Shown here: piece after piece, positions 11,801 to 23,657 of the stretch
Numbering within the stretch: the stretch's first letter is position 1
Layout: every line of letters starts with the position of its first letter
NCBI RefSeq assembly: GCF_019393635.1
Contig: NC_057867.1
Coordinates: 51,284,143 to 51,348,142 of the forward strand
Source: Dromiciops gliroides
Lineage: Eukaryota > Chordata > Mammalia > Microbiotheria > Microbiotheriidae
DNA length: 64,000 bases
Direction of reading: 5' to 3'
Notes under the pieces: model-generated
The model's input: the letters and a program-made list of their open reading frames with translations, nothing else
What the model was told of the DNA's origin: nothing
Database searches by the model: none
Position numbers and translations under genes: made by a program

Positions 11801-13065
11801 TCCAAACCTAAGATTTTTATGATCCTATGACTGCTAAGAAGCACAGTAGATAAGAGGGCGGAATTGGAGTCAGGCAAACCTCAGTTAAAATTTTGCCTTA
11901 CACACTTATTTATTTAGCTAGGTGACCCCAGGCAAGTCAGTTCACCTTTCTCAGCCCCATTTTCCTCATCTGCAAAATGGGGATAATAATGGCACCTACC
12001 TTTCTGGGTTGTTGTGAGGATCAAATGAGATAACACACATAAAGGTTCTGTAAACCTCAAAGTGTATTATAAATTCTAGCTGTTGTTAATGATTCTAGAA
12101 TAAGGTATGCCACATTTTTTCGTTGACCTTATTTCTAGCCAATAAGAAGGAAACTAATCAAACGTGCTTGTGATTTGAGGCAGCATAGTCCAGGGGCAAA
12201 GTCCAGGGGATTTGGAGTCAGAAGACCTGGGTTTCAATTTTGCCTTTGCCATTTTTATGGACATCTTTTTTCTGACTCAGTTTCCTCATCTGTAAAATAG
12301 TAGCTGAACTAGATGACCTCAAAAGTCCCTTTTAACTCTGAATCTACAATGCTATGAGGGTAATGTCAGCTGTCCTGGATTTGCTGCTTAATTCCCCTTC
12401 CCAAACCTTGCCCTACTTGGCCATTCAGCCCTGATCTCTGTCTCTGCTATGGTCATCAGCAGATTTTAGGGAGCATTGGGGTTTTCCTGAATGTTCTTTA
12501 TGGCCTGGTAAGGTAGTCGAGCAGCCTAGAACAAATAAGATTCAGCTTCACTTCCAGCCCCAAATTTGGCCCTTTGTCTGAGGTGACATCTGAGCCAAAG
12601 CTCCAATACCACCAGCATAGGGAATGCTACCAACCTCCTCCCCTGAGCAGGAGAGTATGTCAAATCCCCAAACACCTCACCAGATATTTTATTTTTTTGT
12701 TGTTTGTTTTGCGGGGCAATGAGGGTTAAGTGACTTGCCCAGGGTCACACGGCTAGTAAGTATCAAGTGTCTGAGGCCAGATATGAACTTAAGTCCTCCT
12801 GAATTTAGGGCCAGTGTTTTATCCACTGTGCCACCTAGCTGCCCCACTCACCAGATATTTTAAAGGGGACCTCACAGATCCTTTGATCTTGTACGTTAAC
12901 CATGGGGGAGTCTTTTCATCCACAAGGCAATTCCTAAAACTGACTAAGAAATTATGTGACTCCCTACTAAGCAGAGCTTCCAAACCCAGCAAAGTCAGAA
13001 AGGTGTTTGTCTTTTTGCCAGGATGCTATAAGGACTTCATTAATGCTGTGTTCTATTTCCTCCAG
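8887..13065. other. ADGRG4 intron, 4.2 kb, SINE- and CR1-rich
   Basis: No exon is seen. SINE copies lie at 9028-9160 (+), 10407-10555 (+), 10851-10988 (-), 11340-11475 (-), 11840-12090 (+) and 12710-12848 (-). MIR-like pieces lie at about 9740-9960 and 10560-10800. CR1/L3-like LINE 3' ends lie at about 11160-11340 and 11640-11830, recognisable by phrases such as TCAAGCAGAGGTTAAAGTC. Confidence 0.6.
10407..10555 (+). mobile_element. Marsupial SINE, short A-tailed form
   Basis: A near-complete copy from GGGGGCAGCTAGGTGGCACA to TTGCCTCACT plus an A run. The sequence AAGAATAGCTAA before the element and AAATAGCTAACA after it suggest a target duplication. Confidence 0.88.
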
Positions 13066-13111
13066 AAGCGGGCTCGTGTCCAGTGTGTATTCTGGGACTT
13101 TGAGAAGAATG
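13066..13111 (+). CDS. ADGRG4: ADGRG4 exon d: first half of the GPS motif
   Basis: This 46-nt exon encodes KRARVQCVFWDFEKN plus the first base of an aspartate codon. The C-V-F-W element is the first half of the GPS motif, whose cysteine pairs with those in the next exon. The acceptor is TTTCCTCCAG and the donor is GTGAGT at 13112. It ends in phase 1, which fits the next exon exactly. Confidence 0.9.
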
Positions 13112-16000
13112 GTGAGTATGGAAGGCACTATTTTAGTTTCTTTAACTTTCCTTGGGGGGCAGCTAGGTGGCGCAGTGGATAGAGCACTGGATTCAGGAAT
13201 ACCTGAGTTCAAATCTGCCCTCAGACACTTGACACTTACTAGCTGTGTGACCCTGGGCAAGTCACTTAACCCCAATTGCCTCACTAAATAACAAAACAGA
13301 AAACCTTTCCTTGGGAGAAATTTATTTCTTGGATTGTTTGGTTGGCTTGGTCTTTAAGAATGTTGTTGCTTGTCCTTCATTCTCAAAGAAAACCATGACA
13401 TTGGGAGGTGATGCCATGGCTTGCAGTGAATTGGATTTAAGTGAGGGAAGGTTGTGCAAAGTCTCACTCTCTCCTCCAGAACCATCTGGGTCCAGTGGCA
13501 AAATATACATAAGCCTGACTGGAGATAGCTTTGGAAGCAGTGGGAGACCTTGGCCTTTTTAAACTAAGCTCTTTCCCAGGTCTTATTTTGCCTAAGGCAA
13601 CACCCATTCAGTAATTAAGGCGAGGTAAAGAATGAGGCAAAGAAAGAAAGGTCTTTTTTAACCTAGTCCAAAAAAGAAAGCAAATAAATAAATAAATGTG
13701 TTATGGGGAAAGAGAGGAGAAGGGGAGAAGTAAAATGAAACTGGGACAACCTTTCCATTTTCCACCTGTGGCCCACCCATATGCAGGAGGACTTTCCTCT
13801 GCCACCCAGCATCCTTTGGGGCTACCTTCTCCTGCCTTCTATTGGTAATATACTTAGAGAACGCAAAAAGAATCTTGAGATTAAGCTAAGCAAAATATAG
13901 TTAAAGGGGGGGGGTAAATCTGTTGTTAAAAAAGGAACCCCAAATCATTTCATATCCCTAGAAGTTAAGTATAAAAGGCAGCACAGTTTATTGTAAAGAA
14001 TCCTGTCCTTGGAGACAGTAGTCCTGGCTTTCTCACAGAGATTTTACTTATATATGACTTTGGGTCAGTCACTTGCCATTTTAGGAACTCAGTTTCCTCA
14101 TCTGCAAAATGGGGCTCATTGAACGAAGTCTTCTCTTAGGCCCTTTTAAGTTCTAATGTTCGATGGATCTTGTGAAATGTTTGGATTGTCTAATGTTTTG
14201 GATTTTCATTCTGTTGGTCTTTGCTAGTAGTATGAATGACAGAAATTTGAAGGAACAAATAATGATAGTGATAATAAACAGCAGCAGCATCACTGTAGCT
14301 GACATCAATATGGTACTTTTAAGCTTCTCAAATTAATAACATTTTCTCATTTGATCTTCATAACAACCCTGTGAGGCAGACATTATTATTGTCCCCATTT
14401 TACAGATGAGAAAATGGAGGCCCAGAGAGGTTTAAGTGACTTGCTTAGGGCCACAGAACTAGCAAGTATCTGTGGCAGAATTTGAACTGACTCCAAGCCC
14501 TGTGTTCTCTACACTGCCCTACATATATTGCTTGGCTGATAAGAAGAAATCTTATAAGATCTGATAAGAAGCCAGCGTTCATGACAGTAACAAGAAAGGC
14601 TTTTTTATTCAGAGGTGGATTTTGAAGCACCAAGGTCACAATTATTCAGAAGAAGCCCAAGCAGCTGGCTGCAACATTTGGTTGACTGTACAGAAGACTT
14701 TTATCTTGGCAAACTCTACCCTGCTCTCTAATTGGCCAAGAAATATCACATGTTTCTTCCTACATCCAATCAGAGATCATAAAAAACCTGTGAGCTCTTG
14801 AGCAAGTCAGGCTTCTCCCTTAGGCCTCAGACTCTTCTGTTAAACGAGGACTTGGAAGGCCTCTGAGGCTCCTCCTAGATAACATCCTGTAATCTTCTGG
14901 CCCTGTACCTTCTCTAAAAAAAATCCATAAACTCACATGGTAGACAGGAAACTTCAGGTAGCTGATTAAAAAAAGGCTCAGCTCAAGTCATCCTTGGATT
15001 GACAGAAGAAAACTGCCAGAGATGGGAGGAATAGAGAAGGCAGGGGTACTTCTCTCCCTGGTTTTCACTATTCTTTCAACCAAATCAGCAGGTGGGAATA
15101 TAAAGGGTACTAGTAGGGTTTTTTAGGGAATAATCGATTGGTATGCTATGAATTGGATCGAATGGGTTCCTATATTTATGGCGGGGGTGTGGGGGGGTGC
15201 CCACAATCTGTGAAAGAGCCATTCTCAGACTTCTTGGGGTAGAGTTAGAGGTGGGGAAATGGTACAGCTATATAGAAATGCATAGATGGTTTATGCAAGT
15301 CATTTTGCTTGCTGAGCCTGTAGAGGTCATGGGGAAAAACTGCTTGTTCTGGAGTTGCTTTCTGAGGCTCTGCTCCCTATATGCTCTGATCCCTTCTATC
15401 CAGAGGTGGGTTATTTGATTTTGGTTATGATTTGGGTCCTCATTATCCTTAGAAGTACAACCGAGGCATTCTCAAGGGGAATGCATCCCTCAAGGGTGGG
15501 ATTTGGGCTTAGGTTCAAAGAAATTCTAGATCCACACAGTTCCTTCAGGCAAGCTTGGCAGGAACCAATGGGCACTTACATTGTCAATCTTCCCGCAGCA
15601 CCCAATAGTTCAGAGGACCATTTCATTGCTCCCAAGGGATGCCCAGATGTCCAACTGTGGTCCCACAGCTCCCTCCCAACCTCCCAGAACCGCCTGTTGT
15701 CTTTTAGACCAGCTCTCCTTCCATCACTTCAATGTGGTAGTGGGGTTGTTGCTGCTAAAGAGGCTTAACACCAAAACAAGAACAGTGAAATCCAGAGAAG
15801 TTATGCCATATACTAAGTCCCCACAGTCGTTTTGCCTTTTAGACTTCATTGGATTTCAGTTTTAAGTTATGCTACTGTTTCACCACCCTACCAGACAATA
15901 CCAATCATTAACACACGTTCACATGGTGTTTGCCCAATGCAAAGCTAAACATTTCTGAGAAAAATGAAATTGCTTTGAAATTCCCTTCTGTGTCCTGCAG
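13112..16000. other. ADGRG4 intron, 2.9 kb
   Basis: No exon is seen. A SINE lies at 13156-13290 (+). An inverse copy of the GAAGGAC-ending repeat lies at about 13360-13510. MIR-like pieces lie at about 13990-14160 and 14280-14530. The rest, 14.6-16.0 kb, has no repeat I could name and no convincing ORF. Confidence 0.55.
13156..13290 (+). mobile_element. Marsupial SINE, short form
   Basis: A copy from GGGGGGCAGCTAGGTGGCGC to GCCTCACTAAATAAC. It lies only 45 bp after the donor of the preceding exon. The sequence AACTTTCCTTGGG recurs after it as AACCTTTCCTTGGG, which is a likely target duplication. Confidence 0.88.
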
Positions 16001-16104
16001 ATGGACTAGGTGGATGGAATTCATCAGGCTGTGAAGTAAACAAAACGGATGTCAATTACACAATCTGTCAGTGTAATCATCTTACTCACTTTGGAGTCTT
16101 AATG
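16001..16104 (+). CDS. ADGRG4: ADGRG4 exon e: GPS cleavage site and start of tethered agonist
   Basis: It encodes [15 protein letters not shown] followed by [19 protein letters not shown]. The C-x-C-x-H-L-T pattern is complete, so autoproteolysis should occur between Leu and Thr, at 16083/16084. The new N terminus, THFGVLM, is the start of the Stachel peptide that activates these receptors. Three N-glycosylation sequons (NSS, NKT, NYT) lie within 15 residues before the site. The acceptor is TGTCCTGCAG and the donor is GTAAGT. The exon enters in phase 1 and leaves in phase 0. Confidence 0.95.
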
Positions 16105-17353
16105 GTAAGTTGGCCATGAATCTTTTCCAGAGAGAATTGAGGCAAATGTCATTAAATTGCAAACAACATTTGCATGTAAGCTGAGTCACAGAAGAAAGTT
16201 TTGTATAAGTGAAAGCTGTTGCTTTGGGGTCTCCAAGGCCCTGGGGTAGATCAGGCCTAAAGCCCCGGAAAGAAATATTCAAAGATGTAGATGGAATGAT
16301 AAGCATGAGATTATTGTTGGAAATTTACTATCCCAAGTCTGAGGTGCCCTGAGATAAATCTAGCTCCCCAATACTGGACTGTGGTTATGGGGGCACAACC
16401 AGAATCCCCAGGGGTTTCAGTACCCCTTTTTTTGGCAGGGCAATGAGGGTTAAGTGACTTACCCAGGGTAACACAGCTAGTAAGTGTCAAGTGTCTGAGG
16501 CCGCATTTGAACTCATGTCCTCCTGAATCCAGGGCCAGTGCTTTATCCACTGCGCCACCTAGCTGCCCTAGTACCCTTTTTACCATTCCAACTGCCTCTA
16601 CTCTTGTTAAAAAGTCCCCCACTACTTGCCACCTGGACCATTAAAAGTATTTTCTACCCACCACCACGAGATCAGTGTCTGATCCTCCCCCCAAGCCTTT
16701 CAACGGCCTCCCATTACATACAAAACAAAATGCAAACTCCCAAGATTAGCATTCCAGTCCTCCACAATTTGGTTCAGCCTACCTTTTCAGGCTTACAATT
16801 TTCTCCTTCCATTTACATGTTCTACTTTCACTCTAGCCAAAATGGACTCTTTTTCTTCTCTCAACATGTCTGATGCTTTCCTTTTCTTCCCACATATTAA
16901 GACCTTGCACCTGAGAGGGGCAGCTAGGTGGCACAGTGGATAAAGCACCAGCCCTGGATTCAGGAGGACCTGAGTTCAAATCCAGCCTCAGACACTTGCC
17001 ACTTACTAGCTGTGTGACCCTGGGCAAGTCACTTAGCCCTTATTGCCCCCCCCCCAAAAGACCTTGCATATGAGATGCCTGTCTCTCTGTCACCTTACTT
17101 TCCCCATCCATATCACCCCAAAGCCATCACAACCACTATTAAGGCCCAGATCAAAAATTATGTCTTCAAATTGTTGGCTGGGGGAGTACTGAGGGGAATT
17201 AAGGGACAGAGCTCAGTTTTCAAGTCCATAGCTTTAAAAAAAATCCATGGATGGTAAGAGCAGAAGTGACCAGTGGCAGACCCCCAGAACCTCCCATTTT
17301 TGGACCCAGATCTCTCATGTTGAACCTCTGATATGTGTGTACTTGTTCCTTAG
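16105..17353. other. ADGRG4 intron with split L2-like LINE
   Basis: A SINE lies at 16434-16570 (-). An L2-like fragment at about 16640-17190 is split by another SINE at 16917-17055 (+); ACCTTGCA(C/T) is repeated on both sides of that SINE. Confidence 0.6.
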
Positions 17354-17475
17354 GATTTGTCCAGGTCTGAAGTGGATAAGATCAATGAACAGATCTTAAC
17401 AATCATAACATATTCTGGATGTGGAATCTCTTCTCTTTTTCTGGGAATTGCACTGGTGACTTACCTAGCTTTTCA
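17354..17475 (+). CDS. ADGRG4: ADGRG4 exon f: rest of tethered agonist and TM1
   Basis: It encodes DLSRSEVDKINEQILTII followed by TYSGCGISSLFLGIALVTYL. The first residues complete the Stachel segment (FGVLMDLS). The hydrophobic run is TM1. The acceptor is TGTTCCTTAG and the donor is GTAAGT. It ends in phase 2, completing a codon with the first base of the next exon. Confidence 0.93.
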
Positions 17476-19794
17476 GTAAGTAGATGCAATCTTTTCTCTG
17501 TGTGCCTGAGTATATGCACATGTATGACTATCATTGATATTATTTTCTTACTTAGTATGCACATTTCAAGGGCAGAGAACAAAAGAAGAGGTTTGACCAT
17601 CTGAAAAATGAAGTGGGCAGGTCTTAAAAGGTTAGGCCAATTAGGACTTTGTTTATCAGAATTTTTTTTGAGTTAAATATAACTGGACCTTTAAAAAGTC
17701 AGGGAACAGAAGGTAAATGGGGGGGGGGGGAAGCCAAGAAAATACTTGGCCAGTTTCTATAGGGTTAAACTGTCTTCGTTGGGTGAGATTTGCCTAAACC
17801 CTGAGAAACATCCAAATTTGGGGTAATGTCATAGATCAGAGCTAGTGGTTTTGTTTGTGTTGGGGGATGGAAGGTGCCCTTTTTTAAAAAAAAAACATTT
17901 TTTAAATTAACAAGCATTTATTTTTTTCCTCCTACCTTTCCCCTTTGGAAAAAAAATAAAACTAAAACCTTTGTAACAAATATGCATTGCCAAGTAGAAC
18001 AAATTCCTACATTGGCCTTGAATAAAATTATATGTCTCATTCTTCAGCCTGAGTCACTTACCTTTCTGTCAGAAGGTGTGTAGGTAGCATGCTTCATCAT
18101 TAGTCCTTTGGAATTTGAAGTTGGTTATTATACTGATCAGAGTTCTTAAGTCCTTCAGAGTTGTTTAACTTTATAACGTTATTGTATAAATTGTTCTGGT
18201 TCTGCTCATTTCACTCTGTATCATTTCATACAAGTGTTCCCAGATTTCTCTGAAACAGAATATTTTGTTATTTTTTATGGCACAATAACATTCCATTACA
18301 TTCATATACCTTAATTTGTTCAATCATTCCCCTTAAGGTTCTGCTTCTTTGCCAGTACAAAAAGAGCTGCTACAAATGTTTTTGCACATTTGATTCCTTT
18401 TCCTCTTTCAGATTCCTTTCTAGAATGGAGGGAGAGGTTCACAGCTCCATTCCAGCATTTCTCATTTTCCCTTTTTTGTCACCTTTGCCAGACTAATGCA
18501 TGTGAGGCAGTGCCTCAGTTTCCTTAATTTGCATTTCTCTATCATTAGTGATTTTGACAGGGGTGGGGAGGTGTTTCTTGGATATCCTCAGTTAAATAAT
18601 TAAACTTGCACACACATAATTTAGATAAAAGTAGGGTTTAGTTTATTGCAATAGACCAACTGGTGGGGAGGAGAGATCCTAAGATCTCAACCTCCCTGAA
18701 GCAAAGAAACTGCTAACTTTTTATAAGACAGAGCACACAAAGAAAAGTCACGCAAAGGATCTTCCCTACTTCTTGCCCGCCCCCTTCTTGGTGGCACATC
18801 AGCAGAATATTTTGTCTAGCTAATGCCAGGATGCCTCAGAGGCTCTATCCTTGGGCTGGGTCATATATTGGAGCAGATATCAAAATACACTGGAGGCTCT
18901 AACTGCATCCTTATCCCTTCAGGGGTTTCAGCTCTTCCATACATATTTCATATCTTCCTGAGGGAAGAGGGCCCTTTCATGCTACAGAACTGAAAACCAA
19001 AACAATCAGGACAATGTAGGTTTTTTTTTTTTTCTCAATGTCAGTTTGCTACTTCTGATCCTATCCCCCACCTCAATTTGGAGCATTCTCTTTTTTTTTT
19101 TTTTTTTTTTTTGCGGGGCAGTGAGGGTTAAGTGACTTGCCCAGTGTCACACAGCCAGTAAATGTCAAGTGTCTGAGGCTGCATTTGAACACAGATCTCC
19201 CTGAGTCCAGGACAGGCACCCTATCCACAGTGCCACCTAAGCTGCCCCAATTTGGAGCATTCTTAATGTGGTTCCTGATAGATTGCATGGCTTCCTTTTA
19301 AAACCACCTGTTGCTATTTTGGTACCATTTATCTTAAAAAAAAAAAGCTTATTCTTATAAATTTGAAACAAATTCCATATATAATATGTGTGTGTGATAT
19401 ATTACACAGACATATGTGTGTGCATTTTGGAAATTAGATCTTTATCAGAGAAACCTGCTGCAAAGATTGTGCAGTTTTAAATTCAAATATTCGGCCTGAT
19501 TTGGACACAGCTTTAGGTAGAGATAGAAGTGGGGGCAGGCCTCACTACCTCAGAGAACCTAATAGTAATTACAGCTAGCATTTATGTAGTAATTTAACGT
19601 TTGCAAAGTAATTTACAAATATAATCTCCTCTTACAACAGCCCTGGGAAGTAGGTGCTGTTGTTATCCCTCTATTACAAGCGAGGAAACTGAGGCTACGC
19701 GGTTAAGTAATTTGCCCAGAGTCACATGACTAGTAAATGTCTAAGGCCACGTTTGAACTCAGGTCTTCCTGACGGGGGTCTAGTGCCAGCTAAG

Positions 19795-20163
19795 AGTCCC
19801 CTGTAATCTTTTGGCCAGCTGTCCAAGGCCCTTACCGGCAGGGCTGAGAGCTCCGGAAGTCGCTGCGGCAGATTCATTTGCCCCCAAGGCCTGCAGCTGG
19901 CCTGCGGGGAGGTGGGAGGCGGGTAGGCCCCGTGTATGTACGCATGCGTTGTATTGCGCCGCCCCTCTTACTCCAGTGAAACAGACCCTTCCGCTGATCT
20001 TCTAAGTGGTCTTGGGCTGGAATATAGTTTCTCCCTGTCCTTTTGTGGATTTTGCTACTCCAGAATTCATTCTAAGACATTATTTTAAAAGTTTTTGTAG
20101 AGGAACTTAAGAAAGGGCAGGGGCTTTGCTGCCTTTATTCCTCCATCTTAGCTCCGCCCTCTC
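19795..20163 (-). mobile_element. L1 5' UTR fragment (promoter end)
   Basis: Read on the minus strand it begins AGAGGGCGGAGCTAAGATGG. This has the G-rich, AAGATGG-containing (YY1-like) 5' end expected of L1. It continues into a stretch with several CpG pairs (GCGGCGCAATACAACGCATG), unusually GC-rich for this window. No ORF1 follows it, so this is a promoter end without a body. Confidence 0.6.
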
Positions 20164-20497
20164 TGGAGCAGAATTTCTTTCAGTTTCACGTGAATTTGAA
20201 AAGGCTGCAGTGGCAATCAAGCCAGGCTTCAAATGAGGCCAGAGTTAAAAACACCTGGTTAAGAGGGATAAGCAGGGTATCTACGTTATTCTTGAGGGGT
20301 TGTAGGGAATTGGTCCACTTACCAAGGAATTATATGCATGCAATCAAAAACCGCTTTTTCTAGACAAATTTAAATCATTGGAAAGATAGTAATTCCTCAT
20401 GGATGGGTCATGTCAATGTGATAAAAATTACTAACTTGCACAAATTTATTTACTTATTCGATGCCATACAAATTAAATTATCAAAAGGGTTACTTTA

Positions 20498-20615
20498 GCG
20501 GGGAGGAAAGGGAGGGAGAGAAGAAAAATTTGGAACTCTAACTTTTATGAAAATGAATGATGAAAACTACCTTTACATGTAACTAGAAAAAATAAAATAA
20601 ATGTTTGTTGCCCCA
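20498..20615 (+). mobile_element. Severely 5'-truncated L1 inside an older L1
   Basis: This 118-bp insert is the L1 3' end, with AAATTTGGAACTCTAAC and TGAAAACTACCTTTACATG and an A-rich end. The 15-bp sequence AAAAGGGTTACTTTA is repeated perfectly on both sides, which marks it as an L1-type insertion. A similar 3' end without a visible duplication lies at about 34030-34180. Confidence 0.88.
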
Positions 20616-21689
20616 AAAAGGGTTACTTTATAGAACAAGAAAATAAAATAACAAAAGGTCAAGAGTCTTAAGGGAGGGGGCAGTTAGGTGGCACAGTGGA
20701 TAAAGCACTGGCCCTGGATTCAGGAGGACCTGAGTTCAAATTTGACCTCAGACACTTGACACTTACTAGCTGTGTGACCCTGGGCAAGTCACTTAACCCT
20801 CATTGCCCGGAGCCAAAAAACAAAAAGAATCTTAAGGGAAATAATGGGGGGTGGGGGTAAGAAAGAAGGGTACCTATCAATACCAGATGTCAAACTATAG
20901 CATAAAGCAGTAACCATGAACAATTTTTGGAACTGGTTAAAAAACAAAAACAATTTTGATCAATGGATTAAATTAGGTAGACAAAGTCCAGAAACAAACA
21001 TACGTGGTAGCATAGCGTTTGATTAATCCAAGAACCCCACCAATTCAATAAAAGCAGTTGGGAACACTGGGAAGCAGTCTAATAGAAATAAGGTTCAGAC
21101 CAACATTTTATACGACATACCACAATAAATTCCAAATAGATACATGACCCAGATATAAAAAGGCCATATAATCGACAAATCAAAGGAGCAGGGAAGGAGA
21201 TACATCCCATAACTGTGGGTAAAGTAATAGTTATTCAAACAAGGGACAGAAAGAATCACAGAAGAGAAAAATTTGATTATATAAAGTTGAAAACTTTTTA
21301 CAGACAAAATCAATGTAGTTAAAATTAGAAGGAAATAATTAACAAGGAAAATCTTTGCAGCAAACTTCTCTGATAAGGGTCAGATATGTAAATGTGTGGG
21401 GGACTGATTCAAATATATATATTTCCCAATAGATAAACAGTCAAAAAATAGAGAGAAACAGTTCTCAAAAGAAGAAAATTCAGGATATCAACCACCATAT
21501 GAAAAATGTTTCAAATCACTAACACTAGAAGAAATGCAAATTAAAAACAAATCTGAGGTTTCATCTTATAACCATCAGATTGGTGAAGATGAAGTAAATG
21601 GAAAAGGACAAATATTGGAAAGGCTTCAGGAAAACAGGCACATTAATACACTGTTGGTGGATTGATCCAACAATTCTGTTTATTTATTT

Positions 21690-21832
21690 ATTTGTTGCAG
21701 GGCAACGAGGGTTAAGTGACTTGCCCAAGGTCATACAGCTAGTAAATGTCAAGTGTCTGAGGCCAGATTTGAACTCAGGTCCTCCTGAATCCAGGGCCCC
21801 TGCTTTATCCACTGTCCCATCTAGCTGCCCCA
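21690..21832 (-). mobile_element. Marsupial SINE in L1 ORF2
   Basis: An inverse SINE. Flanking ATCCAACAATTCTG and ATCCAAACATTCTG are its diverged target duplication and continue the L1 reading on either side. Confidence 0.88.
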
Positions 21833-21962
21833 ATCCAAACATTCTGGAAAGCAATTTAGAGCTATATGCCCCAAAGTAATTAAACTGTGTATATGCCCTT
21901 TGGCCTCACAATATGTACAAAAATATTTGTAGTAGCTCTTTTAATAGCAAAAACCCCTGGAA

Positions 21963-21965
<3 letters not shown>

Positions 21966-22010
<45 letters not shown>

Positions 22011-22025
22011 CGTGCGTGCACACGC
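21966..22025. repeat. (TG)n-(CG)n-TGCA alternating purine-pyrimidine tract
   Basis: About 18 TG pairs run into a short CG run and then CGTGCGTGCACACGCAC. The whole tract alternates purine and pyrimidine. Confidence 0.95.
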
Positions 22026-22591
22026 ACATCAGTTGAGAAATGACTGATCAAATTATGGCATATGAATGCAATGGACCATAAGAAATGACAAATGGATCAG
22101 ATTCAGAGAACACTAGGAAGATTTGTATGAACTAATGCAAAGTGCAGGAAAATAATGTATTACAAAATTGTGAGAGAAAAAAAGCAACCATAGAAGACTT
22201 AAGAACTCTGGCCAATGCAATGAACAACCACCCATGATTCCATTTACAAAATGCTTAATAAATGTTTTTCCATTTCAATCTATCTTGTAAAATCCTAGTC
22301 ATAGTTCACATTTGTAGCATGTTTTACCACTTACAAAGTTCCTTCTCCTAATGATACACCTGTGAGGTGGGAGAAACAAGTATGATTGATCACATTTTTG
22401 CAGAGAACCAAGTTGAGGCACAAAGGGGGAAGGTGGCTTGTCCAGAGATCACACAACTGTTGAGTCCTGGAGGCAGAACCCTAATCCCAAATCAACTCAC
22501 TCTAAGTTCCATGATCTTTTGATTATATTAAGTTGCCTTCCATGTGTGTATATGTGCATATATCATGCATATATGAATATATATATGTATA

Positions 22592-22816
22592 TCAACTAGG
22601 TGGTACTACAGTGGAGAGAGTTCTGGGCCCAGTGTCAGGAAGACTCATCTTCCTGAGTTCAAATCTAACCTCAGACACTTACTAGCTCTGTGGGCAAGTC
22701 ACTTCACCCTGATTCCCTCAGTTTCCTCATCTGTAAAATGAGCTGGAGGAAGCCAGGAAAACCCCAAATGGGGTCACGAAGAGTCAGATGCAATAGAAAT
22801 GACTGAATGACAAGAA
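22592..22816 (+). mobile_element. Marsupial SINE, RTE-tailed form
   Basis: The head is diverged (CAACTAGGTGGTACTACAG). The CORE and the ending GGGGTCACGAAGAGTCAGA, then AAATGACTGAATGACA, are those of the long RTE-tailed class. Confidence 0.8.
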
Positions 22817-22845
22817 TGTGTGTATACATTATATTCGTATAGATT

Positions 22846-22868
22846 TGTGTGTGTGTGTGTGTGTGTAT
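22846..22868. repeat. (GT)n microsatellite
   Basis: About eleven GT pairs follow the SINE at 22592-22816. Confidence 0.9.
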
Positions 22869-23657
22869 CCTACAGGCATAATGTAGAACAGAGACAACAT
22901 GGTGAGGTGGATAGAATCAGGAAGGCCTGGGATCAAATCTTACCTCTGTGGGACTGCTTGTTCAGCCTCTATGTGTTCTTGGCAATTGTCAAAGATTGTA
23001 AATTATAGACCAGTTGTAGCTCTGCATTACTGGAAGAAATTCCTACACCCAAAGTTTCCCCATACAGATGAAATCACAAGTTTGCATTAAAAAAAGGATG
23101 ACTGCCTGATGAAAACCATTTAAAAATGTACAGGGATGAATACTTTGTAATTCTGATGATCAGTCTTGGCCTCATAGAATAGATACGGAAATGTAGCTTC
23201 CTTTTTTCCTCGGAGAAATGAGGAGCTATGAGTGTAGAATTCTGATAGAACACAGTCAGATGCAAACAATGTGTCTCCTGGTTTTCTTAACTGATCTCTT
23301 TTGTCTTTGTTATAGATTAAGGGCTTTTGATCTTGGGTACATGAATTTGTTTAAAAATGTTTTGATAACTGAATTCAATATAATTGGTTTCTTTTGTAAT
23401 CCTACAAATTTTATGCATTTAAAAACCGAATTCCGAGAAAGGATCCAAAGACTTCACCAGATTGCCCAAGAGGTCCAGGATAGCCAAAAGGCTAAGAACC
23501 TGTGTTTTAGAGTAAGGCTCACTGATTTAGGGGAGCAGTATGGCTGGAAATAACTGATATTAAAACAAACAAAAAACTATCCATGCCACTTAAAAAGCAA
23601 GGCAAAACAATGTGCAGAGCCTCCACCTAAATTCTACTCGTGTTTTTTTCCTTTCAG

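Larger units (their letters stand above)
20340..22260 (+). mobile_element. L1 ORF2 3' half with nested insertions
   Basis: The text matches marsupial L1 ORF2 in order: AAATTATCAAAAGGGTTACT, GGTCAAGAGTC, CAATGGATTAAATTAGGTAG, AAATCACTAACACTAGAAG, AGAAATGCAAATTAAAAAC and ACACTGTTGGTGGATTGATC. All frames are broken by stops and frameshifts. Nested in it are an L1 3' end (20498-20615), a SINE (20679-20826, +), a SINE (21690-21832, -) and a dinucleotide repeat. Confidence 0.8.
17476..23657. other. ADGRG4 intron, 6.2 kb, L1-dominated
   Basis: No exon is seen. Contents: an L1 3' end on the minus strand at about 17880-18560; a SINE at 19091-19250 (-); an L1 5' UTR fragment at about 19795-20163 (-); an L1 ORF2 fragment at about 20340-22260 (+) with two SINEs and a second L1 3' end nested in it; a TG/CG repeat; and an RTE-tailed SINE at 22592-22816. 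Between 22.9 and 23.6 kb only short ORFs of no known type are visible. Confidence 0.6.

Noticed and set aside
23218-23553. 111-codon + strand ORF before ADGRG4 exon g
   Set aside because: No family resemblance and no fitting splice sites or phases relative to the neighbouring exons. It was left as intron.
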